From the NCBI GenBank assembly GCA_937890045.1, contig CALBXV010000303.1, positions 1 to 32,753 of the forward strand: DNA of 32,753 nt, given 5' to 3'. The DNA is from an uncultured archaeon (GTDB lineage: Archaea; Thermoproteota; Nitrososphaeria; Nitrososphaerales; CALBXV01). The notes beneath the pieces were generated by a model. That model worked only from the letters and a program-made list of their open reading frames with translations. It had not been told where the DNA came from and did not search any database. Position numbers and translations under genes: made by a program. Position 1 is the stretch's first letter. Each line of letters starts with the position of its first letter. Positions 24,390-31,754 of the stretch are shown piece after piece.

Positions 24390-25445
24390 ATGGCTAACAA
24401 AATTAATTTTAGCGCACAGGGTGCTCCGGCAAGAAAACTAAAACCGGTACCCGATAAATACAAAAAATCCCCAGGTAGACCAAATATAAGTCAATCTGAT
24501 GGGATTCGTCCGGCCTTTCCGCTGATGCCCTATCCGCATCTTCCAGAAAGTTTTATGGACGTAAATAAACAAGATTGGGTAGTAATTCCCAAAGGAAGAC
24601 TTGTTTCCGCAATTACATCTAATAATCAAGATCTTGGAGACGGAGCAGACTATTTTGGAGTTCCCAAAGGAATTATGGGTTTAATGGTTCCTGCTAATGG
24701 CGGATGGGCCAGACAAGTTACCTCTCCCGTAGAGGGAGGAGGAACCCCGACTATTCCTGCCAATATACCACTAGGTGTAGCAGAACATGATGTATACCAA
24801 GATATGCGAGGTGAATATTTAAACTACGATATGCTAAGTAAAAATTATGGCGTACTTAGTCGTCAGTTAATTAAAATTCCATCTGTTGATCTTGCTGCAT
24901 TAGATACTTTTATAGGAACTGCCGATTCTTTTGCTGATACTTCAGAAGGAGCACCTGCCGCAGGTATTGCAGGCGGTTTTACTGCTACCTCTGGATATTG
25001 GGGAGTTGAACCCAAGTTTTCTTGGCTAACTATAAAAGCTGGTGCAACTGATGGTCTTGCAGGACAAACTTTGAGATCGGATTCCTACGGTAACTTTATG
25101 GCACATGCCTCTGGTTCTACTGCACAACAAGTTGGACGCTTACTAGGCATAGATTATCGTTTTAATAAGGATCTACTGGATACAGTACAGTCTGTATACG
25201 AAGATAATGCAGCTTATAGAGTTTCCGGAACAGGTACCATGGGAGTACCACAATTCTTATACGATTTTGCATATGCCGCTATTGGACAATCTCTTGTGAA
25301 GAATAGCTCTTCATGGGCTGCAGCTTTAGCTAGCGACAGTGGTCAAGCAAATTTTGCTGGTAAAGATGCCGCAGAAGTTGTTTCTACCTGTTGTAGCTTT
25401 GATCCAGGTGTATTTGGCGAAGCATGGATTCAACTTAACGTTTAA
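24390..25445 (+). CDS. Structural head protein, paralogue A
   Basis: A 351-aa protein starting MANKINFSAQGAPARKLKPV. Its first ~170 residues and its C-terminal ~120 residues align with the next gene: SPGRPNISQSDG, RPAFPLMPY, DWVVIPKGR, NYDM, GVPQFLYDFAYAAIG, FGEAWIQL. It is placed between scaffold and major capsid protein and has an AGGAG ribosome binding site, so it is probably an abundant head structural protein (decoration, vertex or minor capsid). I do not recognise a named family. It lacks the beta-rich insertion of paralogue B. Confidence 0.65.
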   Translation: MANKINFSAQGAPARKLKPVPDKYKKSPGRPNISQSDGIRPAFPLMPYPHLPESFMDVNKQDWVVIPKGRLVSAITSNNQDLGDGADYFGVPKGIMGLMVPANGGWARQVTSPVEGGGTPTIPANIPLGVAEHDVYQDMRGEYLNYDMLSKNYGVLSRQLIKIPSVDLAALDTFIGTADSFADTSEGAPAAGIAGGFTATSGYWGVEPKFSWLTIKAGATDGLAGQTLRSDSYGNFMAHASGSTAQQVGRLLGIDYRFNKDLLDTVQSVYEDNAAYRVSGTGTMGVPQFLYDFAYAAIGQSLVKNSSSWAAALASDSGQANFAGKDAAEVVSTCCSFDPGVFGEAWIQLNV

Positions 25446-25462
25446 TTAGGAGGTAACTTAAA

Positions 25463-26761
25463 ATGGCTAATAAACTTAATTTTAGTGCACAGGGTGCTCC
25501 AGCTAGACCGTTAAAAAAAGCTCCGGATAGATATAGAGTATCTCCCGGACGTCCTAATATCAGTCAATCTGATGGAGTACGACCTGCGTTTCCGTTGATG
25601 CCTTATACGCATCTTCCAGAAAGTTATCAAGATATAAATACCCAAGACTGGGTAGTTATTCCTAAAGGAAGAATTGTTTCGGCAATCACATCTAATAATG
25701 AAGATCTAGGCGATGGAACGGATTACTATGGCGTTGCTAAAGGAATTATGGGTTTAATGGTTCCTGCTAATGGTGGGGTGGCTAGAACAGTTACCTCTCC
25801 TGTGGATGCATCGACTCCAGAAATGCCGATTAATTATCCTATAGGGGTAACTGAGCATGACGTGTATCAAGACATGCGCGGTGAAAATCTTAATTATGAC
25901 ATGCGTAACAAAAATTGGGGCTTACTAAGTCGCCAATTAATTAAAATTCCTGCTGTAGATACCTATGAGTATGATATAGTAATGGGCCTAACTGGTACTT
26001 TTGTACCTGTTGGTTCTGGAAGTTCAGAAGGCGGTGCAGAAAATATCACTGGTACTTATTCAGCTACTATTGATCTTTCTAATGCAGCTTCGGTAAATGT
26101 AGCATTAACTTTTGCTACATATTCCGCAGCCTATACAGGCGCAGCATTCGGTTCTATTACTTCAATTACTATTGATGCTGCTGCAACTGTTGAAGACACT
26201 GAGTGGTCAGTTGCTGGAAATGGTAATCTTACTTTTAAAACAGATGAATCTGCTACTGCTGCAGTAGTAGTTACATTTGTGTATGATCTAGTAAACGTAG
26301 ATACCGCAGCACCTACAGCTGCTTCTGATACGATTACCGATTTAGGCTATGAATCTGTAGAGAAAGAGTATTCTTTCTATACTTTTAATAGCGAAGCCGG
26401 TGAAGGATTAGCAGGAACACTTCTTAAATCTGATTACTACGGTAACTTTATGCCTCTTGCTGCTCAAAATATACAATATGTTGGGCGTTTAATGGGTGTA
26501 GACTACAGATTTGGAAAAGATTTGTTAGACACAGTACAAACTGTGTATGAAGAAAGCGCTGGCTCTAGAGTAGCCGGCACGGGCACCAAAGGCGTACCCC
26601 AGTTCCTATACGATTTTGCATACAATGCGATTAGTGCATCTCTCTTGAAGAAGTCAAGCACATGGGCAGGCGAATGGCCAAGTTCCGATCCAGCCGAAAA
26701 GATCTTAGAATTCTGTAATGGCGGCGTGTTCGGGGAAGCTTGGATTCAGCTCGATATATAA
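25463..26761 (+). CDS. Structural head protein, paralogue B with inserted beta domain
   Basis: A 432-aa tandem paralogue of the preceding gene, with identical architecture at both ends (MANKLNFSAQGAPARPLK; GVPQFLYDFAYNAI; FGEAWIQL). Between about residues 180 and 300 it carries an extra Thr/Ala-rich beta domain (TYSATIDLSNAASVNVALTF and following), where paralogue A has a shorter linker. The insert resembles a surface-exposed Ig-like domain, as seen in decoration proteins. GGAGG ribosome binding site (25448-25452). Its stop overlaps a 37-aa ORF (TAATG). Confidence 0.65.
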   Translation: MANKLNFSAQGAPARPLKKAPDRYRVSPGRPNISQSDGVRPAFPLMPYTHLPESYQDINTQDWVVIPKGRIVSAITSNNEDLGDGTDYYGVAKGIMGLMVPANGGVARTVTSPVDASTPEMPINYPIGVTEHDVYQDMRGENLNYDMRNKNWGLLSRQLIKIPAVDTYEYDIVMGLTGTFVPVGSGSSEGGAENITGTYSATIDLSNAASVNVALTFATYSAAYTGAAFGSITSITIDAAATVEDTEWSVAGNGNLTFKTDESATAAVVVTFVYDLVNVDTAAPTAASDTITDLGYESVEKEYSFYTFNSEAGEGLAGTLLKSDYYGNFMPLAAQNIQYVGRLMGVDYRFGKDLLDTVQTVYEESAGSRVAGTGTKGVPQFLYDFAYNAISASLLKKSSTWAGEWPSSDPAEKILEFCNGGVFGEAWIQLDI

Positions 26762-26874
26762 TGACAAATAGTATTAATATAATTAATATCTATTTTGAAG
26801 GAGAACTCCTGATGAATAATCATAGAGAGTCTGCTTTAGAAAGTAATCACTTAAATATTGGAGAAATAAAATAA
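26761..26874 (+). CDS. Small coupled ORF before the major capsid gene (37 aa)
   Basis: ATG at 26761 overlaps the upstream stop (TAATG), and its own stop TAA at 26872-26874 overlaps the capsid ATG (TAATG). The product starts MTNSINIINIYFEGELLMNN. An internal in-frame ATG at 26812 has its own AGGAG site, which would give 20 aa. A perfect inverted repeat AGGAG-AA-CTCCT (26799-26810) could hide that ribosome binding site. It may be a leader ORF coupling capsid translation, or a real small virion protein. Confidence 0.5.
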   Translation: MTNSINIINIYFEGELLMNNHRESALESNHLNIGEIK

Positions 26875-28238
26875 TGAAAGTGACTAAACTAACAGCAAAG
26901 CAGGCTCATGCCCAAAAACTTATTTATGATATTTTTACTAACAACGGAGTTGTTGGTTATGAAAATAATGATAAGGATGCTATGAGCTTGCGATTCGACT
27001 TCAAAGACGTGTTCAGTATTGAAAAGCACATGGAAAAAGAAGGTATTGAGGAATTTAAAGACGTTTTCTTTACAGAAGACCTCACACGATTCATCGGTAC
27101 AACTGTAACTTCCTTAGTGCAAGAAGCTATTGAACCAGATTTGTTAGTCGTGCCTAATCTGTTCAAGCAGATTGCTTATGAAGGCCCTGGTCGCACTGTT
27201 GAAATCGGCGCTGTTGGCGCTTTTCATGCTGCTGAAGTTCCTGAAGGTCAAGAATATCCGGAAGCGGATATGTCTTACGGAGAAGGACACATAATCCAGC
27301 TTGGAATCGCTAAACACGGTTTGAAATTGCGTGTAACTATGGAAGTCATCGACGATAACTTGTTTGACGTTTTTGGTATGTGGCTCAGAATGTCCGGCCG
27401 AGCTTTGGCTAGACATAAAGAAGAATACGGCATTGCACTATTAAATGATATGGGTCAAACCTTATTTAGTAATAGTGAAGCTGCTTCTGCTAGCGAGCTA
27501 GGACATACTAAAGGCCGTGATATCGCCGGGGACTTTAATGGTTCCATGACTATCAATGACGTTTTTGATATGTGGGCGTATGGTTATCTTAGAGGGTTCA
27601 ACTATGATACTCTCTTGATGAATCCGCTTGCTTGGAAAACATTCATGAACGATCCTAAAATGCGTGAAATCTTGTTTGCAAATGGTGTTATTGCCAGTAA
27701 TCGTCTTCCTGACGGTTCCGGCGCACAAACCTTTGGAACAGGCTTTGGCGGCTTAGGATACGCTCAGGACCCAACCGGTAAAAATATCCACGGTGGTGGA
27801 GAAACCGGCGTTGCTGGTCCTAATCCTTTTGTAACTACACTTAACCCATTAGGAGCAAGTTTTAATATTGCGCCTAAGTATCTGCCATCACCTCTAAAAG
27901 TGATTGTATCCCCGCACGTCAAATATGCGGCAGGTGCAACCTCTGGTACAGGTAATACAGCAGATTCTTCTGTGTACGTTACAGATGTAATCATGGCTGA
28001 TTCTCAAAATGCCGGTCTATTAATGACCAAAGAAGGCATTTCTGTGGATGAATGGAAAGATCCAGAAGTGGATATCCATGCCATGAAGATTAAAGAACGT
28101 TGGGGCATGGCCTTGTTAGCGCAAGGTAAAGGTGTTGGAATTGCTAAAGATGTGGTTATCAAAGATAACTATGTATTTGACAATGTCAACCAGCAGACAC
28201 TCGCAGGTGATGCACCTAGTGAAGCTGTCGTAGATTAA
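26874..28238 (+). CDS. Major capsid protein (HK97-like)
   Basis: A 454-aa protein. An N-terminal helical segment is followed by PDLLVVPNLFKQIAYEGPGR and VGAFHAAEVPEGQEYPEADM, a pattern of the N-arm/E-loop and P-domain region in HK97-fold capsid proteins of large phages. KLRVTMEVIDDNLFDVFGMW (spine helix) and TLLMNPLAWKTFMNDPKMRE (A-domain) follow. The gene is visibly richer in G/C-ending codons than its neighbours, which fits very high expression. A ribosome binding site GGAGA lies 9 nt before the start, and a strong terminator follows. The absence of T4 gp23 similarity suggests a phage outside the classical T-even group. The N-terminus may be cleaved by the protease; the site is not obvious. 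Confidence 0.85.
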   Translation: MKVTKLTAKQAHAQKLIYDIFTNNGVVGYENNDKDAMSLRFDFKDVFSIEKHMEKEGIEEFKDVFFTEDLTRFIGTTVTSLVQEAIEPDLLVVPNLFKQIAYEGPGRTVEIGAVGAFHAAEVPEGQEYPEADMSYGEGHIIQLGIAKHGLKLRVTMEVIDDNLFDVFGMWLRMSGRALARHKEEYGIALLNDMGQTLFSNSEAASASELGHTKGRDIAGDFNGSMTINDVFDMWAYGYLRGFNYDTLLMNPLAWKTFMNDPKMREILFANGVIASNRLPDGSGAQTFGTGFGGLGYAQDPTGKNIHGGGETGVAGPNPFVTTLNPLGASFNIAPKYLPSPLKVIVSPHVKYAAGATSGTGNTADSSVYVTDVIMADSQNAGLLMTKEGISVDEWKDPEVDIHAMKIKERWGMALLAQGKGVGIAKDVVIKDNYVFDNVNQQTLAGDAPSEAVVD

Positions 28239-28277
28239 TATATAACCTAACGTTATAATAATCTGTACGATGATCGA

Positions 28278-28313
28278 AAAGAGGGAGCTGAAGAAATTCG
28301 GCACCCTCTTTTT
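28278..28313 (+). terminator. Strong rho-independent terminator after the major capsid gene
   Basis: A 15-bp stem (28278-28292 with 28297-28311) has one A-A mismatch and one T-G wobble. The loop is a GAAA tetraloop (28293-28296). The T-run 28309-28313 starts within the stem end. This is the best terminator in the window and closes the head operon. Confidence 0.9.
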
Positions 28314-28322
28314 GTATACGAT

Positions 28323-28331
28323 TGACATAAC
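28323..28331 (+). promoter_or_regulatory. TGACATAAC promoter-like motif after the capsid terminator
   Basis: TGACATAAC lies 10 nt after the terminator T-run and 36 nt before the ATG at 28359. It lies in the only sizeable non-coding gap (28239-28358) of this region. This is the same combination of terminator followed by motif seen at 789-833. The preceding TT also makes a TTGACA-like -35 element, but no well-spaced TATAAT follows. Confidence 0.45.
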
Positions 28332-28358
28332 TTAAATAATAATATAAGGAGCCTAAAA

Positions 28359-29024
28359 ATGGCTAAAAATAGAAAAAAGTATATTAGATTAGCTCAAGGT
28401 GAAGCGATGTGGAGACATCAGACTGCAAATCTTTCTTTACAAGCATTTACTACACAGAATATAGAAAATGGAGATAACTATATGGAAGTCTCTACGATTA
28501 GTGTAGATCTTCTTCCTAGTATAGATGCTGCAGTTAAAAAAGGATCTTTAGACTACGTGTCAAAACATGACGAGGAATATGTAGCAAGACCTACTAATGC
28601 TCCAATAGTGCCTCCAGTAACTACTGATAGAGGTCACTTTAAATGGACTGATACTGGAGAAGGAACTAAAGGAAAGGTTTTAAAAACCCCATCCTTCTCT
28701 TATCGTTCTATCGGTTTTGATAATGATAGCGAAATCTATAAAAAAGCTTTTACTATTCTTTCTGGAACTCCTTCAAATGCTGTAAAAGATATAGAAGCTG
28801 TTCTTGTTAAATTAGATAACAAGATGGACAAACTAGAGTTTGTCGAAGCGTGTTATAGTATTGAAAAAGAAGGTAAAAATCCTTCGATGCATCCAAGAGA
28901 TGTTGTTATGATGTGTGTATCTGACATCTTAAATGACTTGGGTAAATCGACAGGAATCAGTTCGGTTTCAGTGGATACTGAACCCCCAGTCAAAGATGTA
29001 AAACCTTTGCGCTTTGTCACTTAA
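28359..29024 (+). CDS. Unknown head-tail region protein
   Basis: A 221-aa protein starting MAKNRKKYIRLAQGEAMWRH. The N-terminal half is mixed, with a linker PTNAPIVPPVTTDRGHFKW. The C-terminal half is helical (KDIEAVLVKLDNKMDKLEF). It follows a terminator and a promoter-like motif and has an AAGGAG ribosome binding site. By position it may be a neck or head completion protein, or a regulator; no motif decides. It ends TAATG, coupling to the next small ORF. Confidence 0.55.
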   Translation: MAKNRKKYIRLAQGEAMWRHQTANLSLQAFTTQNIENGDNYMEVSTISVDLLPSIDAAVKKGSLDYVSKHDEEYVARPTNAPIVPPVTTDRGHFKWTDTGEGTKGKVLKTPSFSYRSIGFDNDSEIYKKAFTILSGTPSNAVKDIEAVLVKLDNKMDKLEFVEACYSIEKEGKNPSMHPRDVVMMCVSDILNDLGKSTGISSVSVDTEPPVKDVKPLRFVT

Positions 29025-29125
29025 TGGCAAAGAAAACAGATAAAAAGAACTCATCACCTGGAAATCCAAGGATTCGTCCAGGTGGTGGGGCTTTAAAAAG
29101 AAAACCAAAAAAAACTAAAAAATAG
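29024..29125 (+). CDS. Very small Lys/Pro-rich basic ORF (33 aa)
   Basis: ATG overlaps the upstream stop (TAATG), and TAG ends at 29125, 14 nt before the next ATG. The product is MAKKTDKKNSSPGNPRIRPG continuing to a Lys-rich tail (KRKPKKTKK), with a pI that must be very high. Such peptides are often structural or nucleic-acid-binding, but the function here is unknown. The coupled overlap and composition argue that it is translated. Confidence 0.45.
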   Translation: MAKKTDKKNSSPGNPRIRPGGGALKRKPKKTKK

Positions 29126-29139
29126 ATGAGGACATAATA

Positions 29140-30591
29140 ATGGCTTTTAATGTAATATCTGCTGAATACCATGATTCCAATGCTGCTAAGCAAAATTTAG
29201 TTGGGGCCTCTGAAGTACCTCACGATTCACCTTTAGATATTACTTTTAATAGTGCCGTAGCTTCTTCTTCAATATTGTCGTATGCGGTAACACTCTTTAG
29301 AACAATGGCAGATGGGGGCAATGAAACTCCAGTTGACATTGGATTAACTCAACCAGCTGATGCAATTGTTAGGATAACGCCAACTGCTAATCTAATAACA
29401 GGAGCTTCTTATACTGTTTATATTCCTAAAAGTAATTATGGAATAACTGCCGCTGATGGAACAACTCTACAAAATAGTTTTTCTGGCAGCTTTACAGTTA
29501 CAGGAACTGCCGCTGATGTTGTGGAAACAGGAACATCAACAGTTGAAGATCTTTCGGCTATACCTGAGGAATTATATTTATCTTCCTCTATTCCTTCAGA
29601 AGGAAGTATTATGCAGTATGGCTTGGGAAGTATAACAGTCAGTTTTGATGGACGTGTTCCCGATGGAGGAACGTGTAGTGATACTCAATATACAACTAAA
29701 GCTACTTGTGAAGCCGCCAGTGAAACATGGACTAAAGATGTAATAATTACCGCAGAAGCTACTAAGCCCTTAGGTTTTACCACAACTCCATTAACAACAA
29801 GATGGATTGATAACTTACAAGATCCATTAATAGTTGGGAAAGATGTATATTTAACATCAAAAGTTGATTATAGTAGTCTAACTGCAGCAGAGGTAGCTTT
29901 ACTAGCTGTTATAGGTGTAGATACCTTAAGCGATGATAGTATTGTATGTATTGATAAAGTAGCAGATTCAGATGGAAATATTACATTAGATTTTGATGTA
30001 AATAGAGCATTTGAAATTGGATTTGATATATCAGTTAATGAGCACGTTCCTACCTTATCCTTTATGAGTTTGCTGTCTCCTTTTTATGCTTCTATTAATG
30101 AAACAAAATTAGAAATAGGACCGTTTGTAAATCAATATGATGATTTTACAGTTGCTCTATCTATTCATCGACATGGTATAACTGCAGCTCAATTATGGAA
30201 TGGAACTATTGATTCTCTAAATGTTCCAATTAGAATTACTGAATATGTAATTGCACGAACAAAGAAAGATATTTTATCAACATATTTTACAGATCCGACT
30301 GGTGCAGGAGCTGGATCAATTTCTTTAGGTGACTTTAAGATGTCAGGTGGAGTTCTAGCACAGTATTTAAAAGATAATATTGCTGCTTTGGATCTAAAGA
30401 TAGTTGCTCTTGAGCACAAGTTGAAAACTAAAGATACTTCTAGTAGTCCTTATACGGACCATACTCATCAGAGTTTGCCAACAAGTACTACAAGTGCTTC
30501 TCCTGGGGAAACAGCAGGAACAGATTTTGGATCGTTAAAAGGTGCAAGTAGAGGATTCACTTCACAAACAAAATCTAGCGATGATACTTAA
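29140..30591 (+). CDS. Virion protein with N-terminal Ig-like domain
   Basis: A 483-aa protein. Residues 25-120 read as a bacterial Ig-like (Big_5/SbsA-type) domain (SPLDITFNSAV ... TYVTL-like strands ... SGSFTVTG). A small Cys element, TCSDTQYTTKATCEAASETW (178-197), resembles the one in the 803-aa protein. A mixed domain follows, and the tail contains YTDHTHQSLPTSTTSASPG, an often seen His/Thr-rich fibre linker. It may be a head or neck appendage. The stop overlaps the ATG of the next gene at 30581. Confidence 0.6.
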   Translation: MAFNVISAEYHDSNAAKQNLVGASEVPHDSPLDITFNSAVASSSILSYAVTLFRTMADGGNETPVDIGLTQPADAIVRITPTANLITGASYTVYIPKSNYGITAADGTTLQNSFSGSFTVTGTAADVVETGTSTVEDLSAIPEELYLSSSIPSEGSIMQYGLGSITVSFDGRVPDGGTCSDTQYTTKATCEAASETWTKDVIITAEATKPLGFTTTPLTTRWIDNLQDPLIVGKDVYLTSKVDYSSLTAAEVALLAVIGVDTLSDDSIVCIDKVADSDGNITLDFDVNRAFEIGFDISVNEHVPTLSFMSLLSPFYASINETKLEIGPFVNQYDDFTVALSIHRHGITAAQLWNGTIDSLNVPIRITEYVIARTKKDILSTYFTDPTGAGAGSISLGDFKMSGGVLAQYLKDNIAALDLKIVALEHKLKTKDTSSSPYTDHTHQSLPTSTTSASPGETAGTDFGSLKGASRGFTSQTKSSDDT

Positions 30592-31048
30592 ACCATGGTC
30601 AATAGATGCATCCGATTCTTCGGTAAAGCGAGCGTTTGAAAGTATACTAAAAAAGTACGGACACTTTGCTCTGTATAGACGATATAATATTGGAGTGTAT
30701 AGTGAATTTTATGAAGAAGATACCGGAGCTAGCTCTGGCGGTCCTATGTGGACGTACTCTGATGACATAATACAAACCAGACATGATCCCATGTCTGTTA
30801 GAGGAGCTGTCGGAGTTACAGTTCAAACTTCTAAATTACATATATCTAAAAAGGTAAAACCAAAAAGGGGCGATGTAATCATTGAAGTAGATTATCCAGA
30901 AAGATCCTCAGATCCAACCGAACATGAAATGTATACTTCAGATCATATTGAGGCCTTTGAAATAACAGAGATAGATGCTAAAAGAGGCTTCAATGGACGA
31001 ATAGAATTCTACTTAGTACAGGTAATCCCCCACATGGGAGACTATTAG
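30581..31048 (+). CDS. Head-tail connector candidate
   Basis: 155 aa from the ATG at 30581 (MILKPWSIDASDSSVKRAFE), which overlaps the upstream stop by 11 nt. A GTG at 30542 would add 13 residues, but the added stretch lies wholly within the preceding gene, so I prefer the ATG. The body is mixed alpha/beta (DVIIEVDYPE, RIEFYLVQVIPHMG). Position between capsid and tail sheath suggests a neck or head-closure protein; there is no motif-level proof. Confidence 0.5.
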   Translation: MILKPWSIDASDSSVKRAFESILKKYGHFALYRRYNIGVYSEFYEEDTGASSGGPMWTYSDDIIQTRHDPMSVRGAVGVTVQTSKLHISKKVKPKRGDVIIEVDYPERSSDPTEHEMYTSDHIEAFEITEIDAKRGFNGRIEFYLVQVIPHMGDY

Positions 31049-31049
31049 T

Positions 31050-31706
31050 ATGGCAACTCAAATACCGATTGACATAACTCTCTATAGAGAGGGCATTGCA
31101 GGAGAAGAGATGCCTCTAAATGTCAACGGTGAAGATATCGTTGGAAATGTAGGCCCTCTTAAGTACATTACTGGGTTGGAAAAGGCTTTGCATCTCTTAA
31201 AGCCTAAATTACGATTTGATGCTGCCTATCCTTTATGGGTAACTTTAAAGGAAGAGAGCAATAAGGTTGAAAACGGAATTGTCTGGAGTATTAATAAAAT
31301 GCTTCCAGTTAATTTAGGAGGAAAACCTGCATTAAATCCCGAGGTTGGGACGAGAGAAGTCAAACCTAGATTACGTGAAGATATTTTTCTGGATGATGGT
31401 ACAGCTCTTAGAGTATTAGCTCAAAGATTTACTGCCTTTTTTCAATTTGATATTTTTGCAAAAAGTCCAAATGAGGCTGAAGATTTAACTGATTGGTTTC
31501 AATTTGCATTCATGGATCACTTTGGAGGTTTATTCGGATCGCATTATACAGTCTTTAGACAACGTATGAAAGATAACGAAGTTGAAGAATTAAATCAAAC
31601 TTTCAATGTTAGAAGTTTAGAGTATGCAGTTGATGTAGAAAAATATACAGCAATACCGGCTGGACTTATTGAAGTAATACAAATTAAATTAGAAGAAAAT
31701 GAATAA
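31050..31706 (+). CDS. Neck or tail terminator-like protein
   Basis: A 218-aa protein starting MATQIPIDITLYREGIAGEE. The segment ALNPEVGTREVKPRLREDIF is followed by AQRFTAFFQFDIFAKSPNEA and RSLEYAVDVEKYTAIPAG. It reads like the compact alpha/beta fold of phage tail terminator or completion proteins. It lies directly upstream of the tail sheath, where such genes are usual. The call is inference from position and general pattern. Confidence 0.45.
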   Translation: MATQIPIDITLYREGIAGEEMPLNVNGEDIVGNVGPLKYITGLEKALHLLKPKLRFDAAYPLWVTLKEESNKVENGIVWSINKMLPVNLGGKPALNPEVGTREVKPRLREDIFLDDGTALRVLAQRFTAFFQFDIFAKSPNEAEDLTDWFQFAFMDHFGGLFGSHYTVFRQRMKDNEVEELNQTFNVRSLEYAVDVEKYTAIPAGLIEVIQIKLEENE

Positions 31707-31754
31707 GATAAATACCCTGAGTAAAATTAATAATATTAAAATGGAGATAAAGTA

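Noticed and set aside
26773..26790. Duplicate ATTAATAT as a promoter for the capsid gene
   Set aside because: It lies inside the small coupled ORF and is simple AT-rich sequence; no -35 or TGACATA element accompanies it.
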